Origin: a virus
DNA: 64,000 nucleotides
Strand: one strand, 5' to 3'
IMG/VR virus record: IMGVR_UViG_3300042691_035156
Coordinates: 1 to 64,000 of that record
A program made the translations under genes and the position numbers. How positions within the stretch are numbered: position 1 is the first letter of the stretch; every line of letters starts with the position of its first letter. Positions 40,841 through 50,108 of the stretch are shown piece after piece. Under the pieces are notes generated by a model. It ran no database searches, was not told the DNA's origin, and was given only the letters and a program-made list of their open reading frames with translations.

Positions 40841-41286
40841 TTCTCTACCTTAATTGTTTCCACTCCTGCCTTATGCAGGAAGGCTTCGACATTGATCCAA
40901 TCTTTGTATGATGAGTCTTCAAAGTAAAAGACCTGCTTTACCGTTGAATTAGCTATTAGTTTAGCACACGTAAAGCATGGTGGTCCATTCACGTACATTT
41001 TTAGTGGATGAGAACTATAATCAGAATGAAGGAAGGCGTTCTGCTCAGCGTGAACAGCTATACAGTTGTCGTAATTCGATCCAGAAGGAGAATCCTCTAC
41101 ATATCTTGGGCAGCCACCGTCCTCACAGTGATCAAAACCAGAGGGTCCTCCATTGTATCCTGTTCCCACTACGTGCCCATGGGTATCGATAAGCATAGCG
41201 GAATATTTCTTTTTACCGCACGTAGAAAAGGTGCTAGCATACTGAAAGCACAGGTTCATAAATTGTTTATCTTTTCTTGATAACAA
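40822..41286 (-). CDS. dCMP deaminase (154 aa)
   Basis: Zinc-deaminase motifs: His79-Ala-Glu81 (AVHAEQNAF) and Cys104/Cys107 (GPPCFTCAKLI). An extra Cys/His cluster (HCEDGGCPR, about residues 53-61) matches phage dCMP deaminases that bind a second zinc. It converts dCMP to dUMP, the substrate of ThyX encoded two genes upstream. TTG start with AGGT upstream. Confidence 0.9.
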   Translation of the reverse strand: MLSRKDKQFMNLCFQYASTFSTCGKKKYSAMLIDTHGHVVGTGYNGGPSGFDHCEDGGCPRYVEDSPSGSNYDNCIAVHAEQNAFLHSDYSSHPLKMYVNGPPCFTCAKLIANSTVKQVFYFEDSSYKDWINVEAFLHKAGVETIKVEKWQLEN

Positions 41287-41288
41287 AA

Positions 41289-41453
41289 CTATACCTGTAT
41301 AATAAATCCTAGTATTAGGGCTAAAACAAATGACAATACTATTGCTATTTTTCTGTCTCTTTTGTTTTCTTCAGAGTTTGCCAGAACCTGAACATTAACA
41401 GTCCAATTAAATATTGTTGCGAAAAGAATTGCGAAGATAACGACTTGAATCAT
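41289..41453 (-). CDS. Two-span membrane microprotein (54 aa)
   Basis: Start overlaps the ThyX stop as ATGA. Two hydrophobic stretches (VVIFAILFATIFNW and AIVLSFVLALILGFII) around a charged EENKRDRK loop. It is a small membrane protein inserted in a nucleotide-synthesis operon. Role unknown. Confidence 0.6.
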   Translation of the reverse strand: MIQVVIFAILFATIFNWTVNVQVLANSEENKRDRKIAIVLSFVLALILGFIIQV

Positions 41454-42157
41454 GGCACATTAGACCCCATAAGAGCAACTATTGATGCAGGAAACAGTGG
41501 CTGAACTAGTTGGTAAACTGCTCTTGCATACTCTTGAATTTCATACTGGGAGTCTTCAGCGAGTCTCTGGCTAAGGAAGAGAACCACAGACTGCAATGAG
41601 CAAGACCATCTGTATACTACATACATGGAGTATGCCGGCAAAAACAATCTCGCCTGCTCAGCAGCGATGCCGCTTTCCATAGCCATCTTATAGAGCGCCT
41701 CGCCCTGCTCTATGTATCTCTCAAGCTCAGAAGTAAGAGTTGAACCAAGAAATGGATCCGCAAGTCCTTTTGATCCCTGCTTCTTGTCTTCTGGGGCTAG
41801 TCTCCAGCTCTTTGGAGTTGGAAGATGAAATTCAGGCTCCATTGTAATGTATCTTCTTGAGGACTCGTTCCATGAATCCATTGTGTGATCTGATCCGACA
41901 ACATACTTCCAGTGTTGACGAGCAACCATTAATGGTGCGTAAAACTCAAATGTCATAAACGCGTGTCTAAAGGGAGACATATGATTTTCTCTTGCAAGGA
42001 AATCAAGCAACTTTGCGTCACGAGGAGACATTACATCAACCTCTTTTGCAAAAGAAGCTCTTGCTGCATTTACCACTGATAGATCGCTACCCATATGGTC
42101 AACGAGTCTAACATAGCCTTTATCAAGGACACTTACGGTATTATTCTGATTCTCCAT
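41450..42157 (-). CDS. thyX: FAD-dependent thymidylate synthase (ThyX)
   Basis: Flavin-dependent thymidylate synthase fold: MSPFRHAFMTFEFYAPLMVARQHW (RHR-like region altered), WNESSRRYI (the S-x-N-E-x-S-x-R-Y element) and RLFLPAYSMYVVYRWSCSL. The usual R-H-R-x7-S triad is degenerate (RQHW), as in several phage ThyX proteins. It methylates dUMP to dTMP. Overlaps the upstream acidic gene by 17 bases. Confidence 0.88.
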   Translation of the reverse strand: MENQNNTVSVLDKGYVRLVDHMGSDLSVVNAARASFAKEVDVMSPRDAKLLDFLARENHMSPFRHAFMTFEFYAPLMVARQHWKYVVGSDHTMDSWNESSRRYITMEPEFHLPTPKSWRLAPEDKKQGSKGLADPFLGSTLTSELERYIEQGEALYKMAMESGIAAEQARLFLPAYSMYVVYRWSCSLQSVVLFLSQRLAEDSQYEIQEYARAVYQLVQPLFPASIVALMGSNVP

Positions 42158-42482
42158 CTTCGTCTTCTTCTTCTAAATCATCTTCTAAAAACATTTCAAC
42201 TTCTATTGTACCATTTATCTCAAGCAGATGCGAAAGAAAGTCCTCGCTTATCTTAAACAATGGTCCAATTAACTCATTTACAGAGTCAGGTATTGTATAC
42301 GCTGCATCTACAAGTAGATAATAAATTATTGAATTAACGCTTAAAAGAGATTCGCCTAAAGACTCCTGAACTTGCAAAAGCTCTTTTAGTAGAGTCTCTT
42401 TATCGAACTCTGGTTCTTTTACTGAGTTTGATTCAATTAATTCATTGAATATTTTATCTATATTCTCTTCTTCACCAGACAT
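42141..42482 (-). CDS. Acidic hypothetical protein (113 aa)
   Basis: Helical, with a strongly acidic C-terminus (EDDLEEEDEDGESE). It lies between RNR and ThyX and overlaps ThyX by 17 bases. It could be an RNR-associated factor, but no motif supports that. Confidence 0.5.
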   Translation of the reverse strand: MSGEEENIDKIFNELIESNSVKEPEFDKETLLKELLQVQESLGESLLSVNSIIYYLLVDAAYTIPDSVNELIGPLFKISEDFLSHLLEINGTIEVEMFLEDDLEEEDEDGESE

Positions 42483-42493
42483 AATTTTCCAAC

Positions 42494-44575
42494 TTATGCG
42501 TTATCTTTTATTAGCTTAATCTCACATGCGTCAGTTGTGCAGTAACTCTCACCAATGGCATCAGCTGCCATACCCGCATACACTCCTGAGAAATCAATTG
42601 GGAACAACTTCATTGTGCCTTCTTTGTATTCTTCTTCGGTAATTTGTGTGTAGGGCATTTGTGGATAAGTGTGATTGCCTTGCGGCAAGAATGACACTGT
42701 TTTTAACTGACCGTCATACATGTGAAGAACCGTTCCTACATGCTCTTTTTCTGTTTCTGAATCAAATGAAACTGTTACAGAAACTGAGTTATCGGACCAG
42801 TATCTTTGAGCTGTAGCTGCTAGAGAAATCTTTTCAAATATTGTTACTTCTTTCTCTGATCTAGAAGCGTCAGACTGAATCGGGAAGAATACAACAGAAG
42901 TTGTATCAGGTGATTCAGATGCGGGCTCGACCCTATAGTGTGCCATCTTAAATAGCGGAAGCATCGGGTCATCGTTGGAGAATCTAATTGCTCTTAGGAA
43001 AAACTTTCCGCCAGGAGTCCAGTGAACTCCAGGTGATTCGCCAGCAAGAATTGACACAGTTCCAGAGGGCTTGATTGTTGTCATCTTAATTGATTCACGA
43101 ACACCAAGCCACTCAGAGTATACGTTGTCATATCTCTGCACAGTCTTATAACCTTCATCCATCCACTCACGAAGCTTCGGCATTCCTTCACGATCAGCAA
43201 AGTTTGCAACACCGGACATTGATGTGCCGATTCTTCTGTTTCTCTGCATGATTGCGTTCGTCTCTTCCCAGTGCGTAGGAAGAAGTGTTACCGTTTTTGC
43301 GTATAGGTAAGCAAACTTAAGTGTGCGCTTGAAGTCCTCAAGGTTTTCGTGACGGTTGAGATAGGTCTCAACCAAAGTGCAGCACTCGTAGCTCTCTAGA
43401 GACTGCTCTGCGCAGGGGTTGTACCCGGCTACTCTCCAGTCTTTATTGTTTGGAGGATCTATCAGTCTACCGTACTTTCTTGACACATCGAGCCATATCA
43501 CCCCAGGTTCACCATTGAGCTGAATGCCTGGAACAATTGGAGAAAGGTCGTGACCAACAGAAGTTTCTACTGAGTTGTTGCTCATCCAAGCCCAGCCAGG
43601 TGATTGCGGGTCATAAGAATTTCTTTCAGGAAAAACATCTGCGTTCTTGAGATTAAGGAAGTCTTGATCATCAATTCTTCCAATAAGAAGCTCCGCTGAT
43701 CTTCTGACATTTCCAGAGACAACGCAAACACCTATTAGGTTGCCTATGTCGGCAATATCCTTTCTGGTTAGCTTTTCACCATTTCTGCCAGTAAACAGCT
43801 TGCGAATTGCATTGTGTAGTTTGATCAGAGGGTCTGGACCAGATGCAGTTCCTCCGAATGTTTTGATGGGAGTCCCAAGAGGCCTAATCTCATCGTAAAC
43901 AAACTCAATAGGAGACTGATCGGGCTTTAGATATGAGTTGATAAGATCAACTGTTGAATCTCTCCAGCCTTCTCTACTGTCCTCAATAGTGACTGTTGTG
44001 GCGTTCTTGGTGGGCTCATATATTGTGAAATCTTTGTCGGCCCCCTTGTCGTCAAAGCCAACGCCGACACCAAGCATTGATGCTTCCATGAGAAAGGCAA
44101 ACGGTTTACCAGGATTATTCTTTGACATTTCGGCAGTGGAAACAAATGCACAGTTCTGAAGAGCCGCAGAATTCTTCTGCACATTGACGATGTTTGTGCC
44201 CATGACCCATAGTCCTCTTCCTGGTGGGGTCCACTTTAAGTTAAACAAACGATCAAAGGCTTCTTTAGCAGAAGCTTGCGCCTTTGCGTCATTCCAGGGA
44301 AGTCTACTCTTTTTGCAGTGTTCTTTCTGAAGAGAGTACATGCCATTGATAATTCTTCTACAAACATCAACCCATGTTTCTTTGGTGCCATCTTCTTTTA
44401 AACGAGAATAGGTTCTAAGAAAAGTAATTTCTCCTACAGAGTTACCGCCTGCATCTCTGTATCCAAATGGAGCTTTTTTGTCCTTATACTGTTCTACGAA
44501 ATCTTCACTAATCTGAAAAGAAAACATGTTGGCGGTCTTGGTTGTTGCAGTAGTGGCTTCTTCCTGGTTGTTCAT
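42494..44575 (-). CDS. nrdJ: Ribonucleotide reductase, class II (B12-dependent), 693 aa
   Basis: Monomeric adenosylcobalamin-dependent type: LQNCAFVSTAEM (active-site Cys), GVGVGFDDKG, SGNVRRSAELLIG, NPCAEQSLESYECCTLVETY (catalytic Cys/Glu) and KPSGTVSILAGESPGVHW. No separate radical-generating subunit is needed. It makes deoxyribonucleotides under aerobic or anaerobic conditions and fits a host or habitat with cobalamin. With 693 codons it contains no CGG that I could find. Confidence 0.93.
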   Translation of the reverse strand: MNNQEEATTATTKTANMFSFQISEDFVEQYKDKKAPFGYRDAGGNSVGEITFLRTYSRLKEDGTKETWVDVCRRIINGMYSLQKEHCKKSRLPWNDAKAQASAKEAFDRLFNLKWTPPGRGLWVMGTNIVNVQKNSAALQNCAFVSTAEMSKNNPGKPFAFLMEASMLGVGVGFDDKGADKDFTIYEPTKNATTVTIEDSREGWRDSTVDLINSYLKPDQSPIEFVYDEIRPLGTPIKTFGGTASGPDPLIKLHNAIRKLFTGRNGEKLTRKDIADIGNLIGVCVVSGNVRRSAELLIGRIDDQDFLNLKNADVFPERNSYDPQSPGWAWMSNNSVETSVGHDLSPIVPGIQLNGEPGVIWLDVSRKYGRLIDPPNNKDWRVAGYNPCAEQSLESYECCTLVETYLNRHENLEDFKRTLKFAYLYAKTVTLLPTHWEETNAIMQRNRRIGTSMSGVANFADREGMPKLREWMDEGYKTVQRYDNVYSEWLGVRESIKMTTIKPSGTVSILAGESPGVHWTPGGKFFLRAIRFSNDDPMLPLFKMAHYRVEPASESPDTTSVVFFPIQSDASRSEKEVTIFEKISLAATAQRYWSDNSVSVTVSFDSETEKEHVGTVLHMYDGQLKTVSFLPQGNHTYPQMPYTQITEEEYKEGTMKLFPIDFSGVYAGMAADAIGESYCTTDACEIKLIKDNA

Positions 44576-44588
44576 TTTATTCCTTCTT

Positions 44589-45284
44589 TTACTTAAAGTT
44601 CTTTATGTAGTTTTTGTTTGTCTTGTTTATCTCTGCCGCTTTGATTTTAGCTATCTGTTCAAGCGTATAGATCTTGTGTATTTCTTTTTCAAAAAAGTAT
44701 CCAGTTCTCCAATTGAATACTTTATCAACATGATTTTTATGGTTGGTGAACACATTGCATATTACAGCGCCACCGTATATTTTCACCATGTTTTTGATTT
44801 TTTCTAGAGATTCTTTTTTCTTTTCTTCGTTAGAAAAAGTCTCTTGATCGAATTTGTCATAAAGCCAATTGTATGCCTGTCGTGTTAATGGAGACATGTC
44901 AATCTGCTCAAATATTCCCATTTGCAGTATTTTTTTTCTGTTTCTTTCCACAATTATATCATTCTTGATGACATCTTGAAACAGTGCAAACCAATCTTTT
45001 TCTTTGAATTGAGCCCAGGCGGTCACCCAAAAAAGAAGCTGGTGGTTGTCCTCTGGAATTGTTGCCTTCTCAAGAACTGGTATGAGGCATGCGCACGCAA
45101 CGGCTCTTTTAACCATGTCTTTTGCGGTATCTACATCTGAATGCTTTTTCTTCTGAAGGTTCCACAAACTTGCTATTTTATCTTTCCAGTCTGCTTCTCC
45201 AAGATAGATTGTCAGATATCGTTCGGCTACATCAAAAGATAATGTTCCCTCTGAAACTACAGCTTCCAGAGATTGTATAGACAT
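44589..45284 (-). CDS. Hypothetical protein (231 aa)
   Basis: Helical, Trp- and Lys-rich (LFWVTAWAQFKEKDWFAL, RQAYNWLYDKF), with no recognised motif. It is first in the RNR operon, after a gap holding a promoter and hairpin. Possibly a regulator or scaffold. Confidence 0.55.
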   Translation of the reverse strand: MSIQSLEAVVSEGTLSFDVAERYLTIYLGEADWKDKIASLWNLQKKKHSDVDTAKDMVKRAVACACLIPVLEKATIPEDNHQLLFWVTAWAQFKEKDWFALFQDVIKNDIIVERNRKKILQMGIFEQIDMSPLTRQAYNWLYDKFDQETFSNEEKKKESLEKIKNMVKIYGGAVICNVFTNHKNHVDKVFNWRTGYFFEKEIHKIYTLEQIAKIKAAEINKTNKNYIKNFK

Positions 45285-45338
45285 GATTAATCCTCTTTAC
45301 GTTTGTCTAAAGTTATAAAATTGGGGTGGAAATATTTA

Positions 45339-45368
45339 ATTCCCGACCCATTTTACTGAGTCGGGAAT
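45339..45368 (-). promoter_or_regulatory. Leader hairpin in front of the RNR operon
   Basis: ATTCCCGAC pairs with GTCGGGAAT (9 bp, 12-base loop) between the promoter at 45391-45401 and the 231-residue gene. A weak A/T tail follows on the minus strand. It could be an attenuator or a terminator for the tail gene upstream. Confidence 0.55.
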
Positions 45369-45390
45369 CAAACACTTGGTCATGGTGATG

Positions 45391-45401
45391 ATTATATCAC
45401 A
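45391..45401 (-). promoter_or_regulatory. Extended -10 promoter TGTGATATAAT
   Basis: The minus strand reads TGTGATATAATCATCAC, nearly identical to the tRNA promoter including the GTGAT...ATCAC arms. It would transcribe the RNR operon through the hairpin at 45339-45368. Confidence 0.6.
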
Positions 45402-45490
45402 CCACTTCTAGATTAGCTTGTCTGGGATTGGCTTATTATATCTCTTTGACCCAATAAAAATGGTCAGTTGTAAGATTTTTTATGCGTGGA

Positions 45491-46126
45491 TCAGAGAGCC
45501 TTTGAAGAGGGAACGCCTCTCCACTCTTGAACTCTGTTACGTCCATAAGCGTTATCATAAGTTGTTGGAACGCCATAGCCATAACCATCGGTGAATACTT
45601 CACCACTCGGCACGTAGTGTGGCTCGTCTGGTCTAAATACTCCGAACGAGTTTGGTGCGCCCTGAGCTTCGGTTCTTGGACCGTGGCCAACAGAGGTCAT
45701 TACCTGAGCTGCTGTAACACCCTTAAAGCGATACTGTCTTACCTTGTAATCATTTTCTCTTTCTTCGTGACCAAAGGATGATGGGAAGGCCTTTGCGCCA
45801 GAAATTCCCTTGTATTCCATTGGACGGAAACGTGCGCCATCATAGGTTGCTGAACCATCAGGGAACACTCCTGAGAGTGGGTGAACATAAAAAGATGAAC
45901 CAGTAAAGAGCTGGGACATAAATACATCACCAGGGAAATACCCAGTTCCAGGAACATGGTTTCTATCCGGTGCCCCATCGAGAACGTGGCTGGTGCTGTA
46001 GTATGGATAATGAGAGTAGGTGCCAACGCCCTTGGCCTTACCTGTCATTGTAAAATATGGATTGACCATTTCGTTGGAGTTACGCCCCTTCAAAACTGGT
46101 CTTGGACCCTCATAAAAAGTAGCCAT
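45491..46126 (-). CDS. Probable structural protein (211 aa)
   Basis: Strong AAGGAG before the start. Gly/Tyr/Pro-rich, with repeated turns (PHYVPSGEVFTDGYGYGVPT, GTGYFPGDVF), no helix-rich region and no motif I know. Composition and position at the end of the tail operon suggest a small structural or baseplate component. Confidence 0.6.
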   Translation of the reverse strand: MATFYEGPRPVLKGRNSNEMVNPYFTMTGKAKGVGTYSHYPYYSTSHVLDGAPDRNHVPGTGYFPGDVFMSQLFTGSSFYVHPLSGVFPDGSATYDGARFRPMEYKGISGAKAFPSSFGHEERENDYKVRQYRFKGVTAAQVMTSVGHGPRTEAQGAPNSFGVFRPDEPHYVPSGEVFTDGYGYGVPTTYDNAYGRNRVQEWRGVPSSKAL

Positions 46127-46194
46127 TTTTAAATCTCCTTGTAAAGTATTTGTCTATATAGTAAAATGCTTTTCCAAATTTTAAACCATTCAAA

Positions 46195-47460
46195 TTAGGT
46201 GTTATAATCAGGTTCTATAATTAAATCGGAAAGTATTGGTGGGACCTTGTCGTCAAGCATTCTGAGCGTTACCTCAATGTATACCGTGTTTGACGCTCCT
46301 GGGTTGGCCAAGGTAAATGTGCCCCCATTTTGGTAGAAGACCCTATGGTCAAAGATCTCTGATAAAACGGTTGGGGAAACATTATATATTTTTGGTGAAA
46401 CATTTAAAATTTGATTTATGGTTTTTCCGTCCGGTGCATCAAACTTTACAAAGGTTCTACCAACTGGTAAAAACTTTTCATACCTTACATCCAAGTCCGC
46501 TAGACCATATGTATAGATATATTTATTATTTTCTACAACATAATTTCTCTGCCTTAAATGAATTCTTACTGCCGTAATTTGAGTATCTTCGTAATAAAAA
46601 GATAATGGACCAGAGTTAACAACTGCGTCAGACCCCAAAGTGCTCCACCCACCTGGGGCTACTTTTCCAACGGCATCGTAGTTATCTTCATACAGAGAGT
46701 TCTTGTTCAGCGGAACGTAGCTGTCTGCATCGGTTAAAGTGGGATTTAATCTTGTGGTATATTCAATTTTTACAACATCAACGCCATTAGCTGGATATGG
46801 AGAAAGTGTTATGTAATTTGATATTGTTGATCCAAGACTTGCTGCAGGCACTTTTATATAAAGGTGCATATTAACGCCAAGAGGATTCGGTGAATTTAAT
46901 ATTACGTTTCTTCTCCAAACCTTATCTGGAAGATTGAGAAAAGCGTTTTGAACCGGGCTAGTATCAACTAAAGCACCTACACCATCTCCTCCGGGAAGGG
47001 ATGTATCAACTCTGGTTTCTAAAAAGTCTGGTATTATCTGTCCTTTTACCGGATTAATAAACTTTATCTTTGAGTGAGAAGAGCCAGAAACTACTGGTAG
47101 TTTTATGTGATTGAAAAACTCATCAAACTGAAGAGCTTCTGAAGACGAAACAGCGTATTGAGTTGAGATAAATTCAGAAACATCTACCTGACTTTTGGTG
47201 AATAAAGATAGTTGATTTGTGTTTTGACTCTCAATGCTACGAACTCTATCAAAAAGATCAACTATAGCAGAAGAAATAAAAGTGTTATCTTTTATGATTC
47301 TCTCTATAATTTCTCCCACTTTTTTATCAAGTACGCCATACTTATTATATAGATATAGAAGATCTGCGTAGTTCTGCTCATATCTTTCATTTAAGTCGGT
47401 ACTTGATATTGGACCATGATACTGTTGTGGTTTTTTTTGTGTATAAATAAATTCTGACAT
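46195..47460 (-). CDS. Tail/baseplate protein with YxGPISS motif (421 aa)
   Basis: N-terminal QQYHGPISSTDLNERYEQNY, a helical segment to about residue 80, then beta-rich domains (VWRRNVILNSPNPLGVNMHL). The Y-x-G-P-I-S-S-x2-L-N motif also begins the next gene product, indicating a common oligomerisation or docking segment. Likely a baseplate or tail-tip protein. Confidence 0.65.
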   Translation of the reverse strand: MSEFIYTQKKPQQYHGPISSTDLNERYEQNYADLLYLYNKYGVLDKKVGEIIERIIKDNTFISSAIVDLFDRVRSIESQNTNQLSLFTKSQVDVSEFISTQYAVSSSEALQFDEFFNHIKLPVVSGSSHSKIKFINPVKGQIIPDFLETRVDTSLPGGDGVGALVDTSPVQNAFLNLPDKVWRRNVILNSPNPLGVNMHLYIKVPAASLGSTISNYITLSPYPANGVDVVKIEYTTRLNPTLTDADSYVPLNKNSLYEDNYDAVGKVAPGGWSTLGSDAVVNSGPLSFYYEDTQITAVRIHLRQRNYVVENNKYIYTYGLADLDVRYEKFLPVGRTFVKFDAPDGKTINQILNVSPKIYNVSPTVLSEIFDHRVFYQNGGTFTLANPGASNTVYIEVTLRMLDDKVPPILSDLIIEPDYNT

Positions 47461-47472
47461 AGTTATCCTATT

Positions 47473-47904
47473 TTAATTGTTTATATTTTTTTCAATATTG
47501 TCCAGCTTGCTCATCAGCATTGCTATCTTTGAAGAAACGACTAATGGTTTATAGTACTGAAGATAATCTTCTTCATATATTGCCACTTCATCAACAACAT
47601 ATTCCTCTTCATCTCGATCATAAGTCACCCTTTGTGCATATACGGTTATGTCAATGTCTCCATTTAAATAATAACCTGGGGTAGCGGCAGAGAGATCAAC
47701 ATCAATAAGAGAATTTATTTCTTCTATTTTTGATTCAATTTCGTCAACATTTTTTGCCAACCTTGCAACATCTAAAATCATTTGATCGTTATGTAGGTTT
47801 AGCATTTCGCTAGAAATAGGACCACTATACGGTTGCCTGTTCCTGGTAAAGTTTGGTTGAAATATGTTTTCTCTTTTATTGAAAAGCGAATATGAGTAAG
47901 GCAT
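47473..47904 (-). CDS. Small tail protein with YxGPISS motif (143 aa)
   Basis: RQPYSGPISSEMLNLHNDQM matches the start of the 421-residue protein; a coiled-coil part (ARLAKNVDEIESKIEEINSL) and a C-terminal helix follow. It resembles the N-terminal docking region of the larger protein without its beta domains, so it may be an adapter. Confidence 0.6.
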   Translation of the reverse strand: MPYSYSLFNKRENIFQPNFTRNRQPYSGPISSEMLNLHNDQMILDVARLAKNVDEIESKIEEINSLIDVDLSAATPGYYLNGDIDITVYAQRVTYDRDEEEYVVDEVAIYEEDYLQYYKPLVVSSKIAMLMSKLDNIEKNINN

Positions 47905-47911
47905 GATTCTC

Positions 47912-50107
47912 CTAATGCTTAAACTTTACCGTATAGGAAACTATGGATGGGGAGGAGCTATACGACTCTCCCCTAAGCATGTCTGCCCTAAGCCTAATGG
48001 CCTGAGGACCGTTTCCTGTATTGCTATAGTAGTAGACCTTTGAGCCTTCTTTTATTTCTTCTGTTCTTCTGTAGACAATTTCATAATTATTTTCATAATT
48101 AATTATAGAGTATACATTATCAATATTTGAATAATAGGTTCTTAAATCTTCAACTTTTACTTCATAAAGATAATTTTTAAATAATTTAACTCCAGGTATA
48201 GAAAGTATTGACTTATCTTTTAACAAAGCTATAGTGCCATTAAACGGCACTTGGACCCCAGAGGTGTTGTTTGTTGATTTATTGATAACAATTATAAGGT
48301 CGTTTCTACCTTGTTTTATCGGCCAAGTTAGGCTTGCACTCAAAACCCCTGGAGAAAGAGAAGAGTTAGCAGTTATGTCAACTCCATTAACATAGATTCT
48401 TATGTCCCAATACTGGGCAGCGAGATCTTTCAAAAGTGTCTCAGTAAGATTCAGTGAATTTTCTGAATATATATTAGTTGAAATATAAATACTTCCATAG
48501 GGAATTGATTGAGCTGTAAAAAAGTTTTGAGACAAGGGAACATCTCTGGAGAATGTTGTGTAAACGACGTCAGATCTTTCCCCTGTCAATACCTGCTGCC
48601 AACTTTCTTTATCAAGAGATACTTCTGCAGCCAAGTGTACTGTTAGTTGATTGTTGTCAACATTTTCTAAAATGTAAGAATCATATGGCCTTATGTCTTG
48701 AGGAAATTTGGTTAATCTATAAAGATTAAAATCAATATTTTGAGAATCGCTTGCATAGAAGTAATTGGTTATAGGATTGTTAAAAGTTTGTGATCTTGGA
48801 ATCTGATACATTACATTTCCAGTAGAAATTATATCTTCAGACTCACTTAAGAATATAGTGGACTCAACCAATTGAGAACCATTAAAGTTTATAACTGCTG
48901 GAGAGGTTGGATTTTTTGCGTTTGTAGGAGATATTGATGTCCAATTGTAGTCATATACATTTACTGCCGTTGGATTGTCTGGAGCAATGTAATACCTTAT
49001 ATTTGAGCCCTGAGGAATCTGATCTTCAACGCTTATGCTTACTGCATCTATTGTAAGCTTTGAGTTATCTGCAGATGGTAGTGACATAGGCTGGCTAACA
49101 AATATTGCGTTTGAATCGTAATATGGTGCAGTTATGACCAGTTCATCAATTCTAAAATCGTAATTATATACAACATCTTCGTTGTCCCTAGTGACATAGT
49201 CTGGCTCATCTTTTGTTAGATAGATCTCCACTGAATTAGATAATTGTGGGGTGAACGAAAAAGAAAATCTATCATAGTCTTTTGAGCTTGTTTTTGTATT
49301 GCTAGCTGACCTGCTTCTTTCATTTGGGTCAACAACAATAACTCCAATTGAAACGGGTTTTTGTGAACTTATTACTCCCTCTACCAGAGATATTGGCCCA
49401 ACAACACCAGAAACAGGAACGACTATCTTTAATGTACAAACACCAAGCGTCCTTGACGTGTGCTTATACGTCCACTGAGAATTTGTTAGTCCATTAAAAA
49501 CATTTCTAAAATCTACAGTGTCATCTTTGACCTGGGTTCCCTCAAACACTACTGACACATTTGCAGCGCTTGATGTATTGAGCAGGTTCCCCACATAGTC
49601 AAACAAACCAGAAGTAATTTTTGGTATTGTAACCTTTCTTGATTGAGTGTCAACATAGGCTGTAGTGTAGTTGAGATCAGTCAAGTTTGTATTGTTAAAG
49701 GCATTAGTTATACTAAAGTAAAAACCATCTGTATTTTTTATGGAAAAAAGATAATCGTCTACAGTTTTTTCAAGCTCTGCCCTTTTTGTTCTAAGAGATT
49801 CTAATCTCTTAGAATACGCTGTGACCACCTCATACAGCTTCTCTACATGCTCATGATAAGCTTCATATATTACGTCAATATTAAACAGCATGTGCACCAT
49901 TATTCTGTTTAACTTTTCTGCGTCTATTACAGAGTTGGTTGAAAGATCGTTGTATGGTACCGGAATCGAATTGCCTAAAGGAAATCTAGAAAAGTATCTT
50001 CCATAAAGAATGGAAACTTCGTTATCAGATGGTTGACCACCTAGGGCGTAGTACATCTTAAATATTGTTTCTATAAATCTTCTTTTTTGTATATCTGCGA
50101 TTGACAT
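47912..50107 (-). CDS. Large tail/baseplate protein (731 aa)
   Basis: N-terminal helical region with IDAEKLNRIMVHMLFNIDVI and a coiled coil (residues about 60-115), then KNTDGFYFSITNAFNNTNLT and about 550 residues of beta-sandwich-like sequence. The E-K-L-N-R signature recurs in the 842-residue neighbour, so the two share a docking segment. Assigned to the tail by size, composition and order only. Confidence 0.65.
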   Translation of the reverse strand: MSIADIQKRRFIETIFKMYYALGGQPSDNEVSILYGRYFSRFPLGNSIPVPYNDLSTNSVIDAEKLNRIMVHMLFNIDVIYEAYHEHVEKLYEVVTAYSKRLESLRTKRAELEKTVDDYLFSIKNTDGFYFSITNAFNNTNLTDLNYTTAYVDTQSRKVTIPKITSGLFDYVGNLLNTSSAANVSVVFEGTQVKDDTVDFRNVFNGLTNSQWTYKHTSRTLGVCTLKIVVPVSGVVGPISLVEGVISSQKPVSIGVIVVDPNERSRSASNTKTSSKDYDRFSFSFTPQLSNSVEIYLTKDEPDYVTRDNEDVVYNYDFRIDELVITAPYYDSNAIFVSQPMSLPSADNSKLTIDAVSISVEDQIPQGSNIRYYIAPDNPTAVNVYDYNWTSISPTNAKNPTSPAVINFNGSQLVESTIFLSESEDIISTGNVMYQIPRSQTFNNPITNYFYASDSQNIDFNLYRLTKFPQDIRPYDSYILENVDNNQLTVHLAAEVSLDKESWQQVLTGERSDVVYTTFSRDVPLSQNFFTAQSIPYGSIYISTNIYSENSLNLTETLLKDLAAQYWDIRIYVNGVDITANSSLSPGVLSASLTWPIKQGRNDLIIVINKSTNNTSGVQVPFNGTIALLKDKSILSIPGVKLFKNYLYEVKVEDLRTYYSNIDNVYSIINYENNYEIVYRRTEEIKEGSKVYYYSNTGNGPQAIRLRADMLRGESYSSSPSIVSYTVKFKH

Positions 50108-50108
50108 A

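Noticed and set aside
45436-45690. Second minus-strand frame overlapping the 211-residue gene
   Set aside because: Overlaps almost completely another frame with a strong AAGGAG start; no ribosome site of its own.
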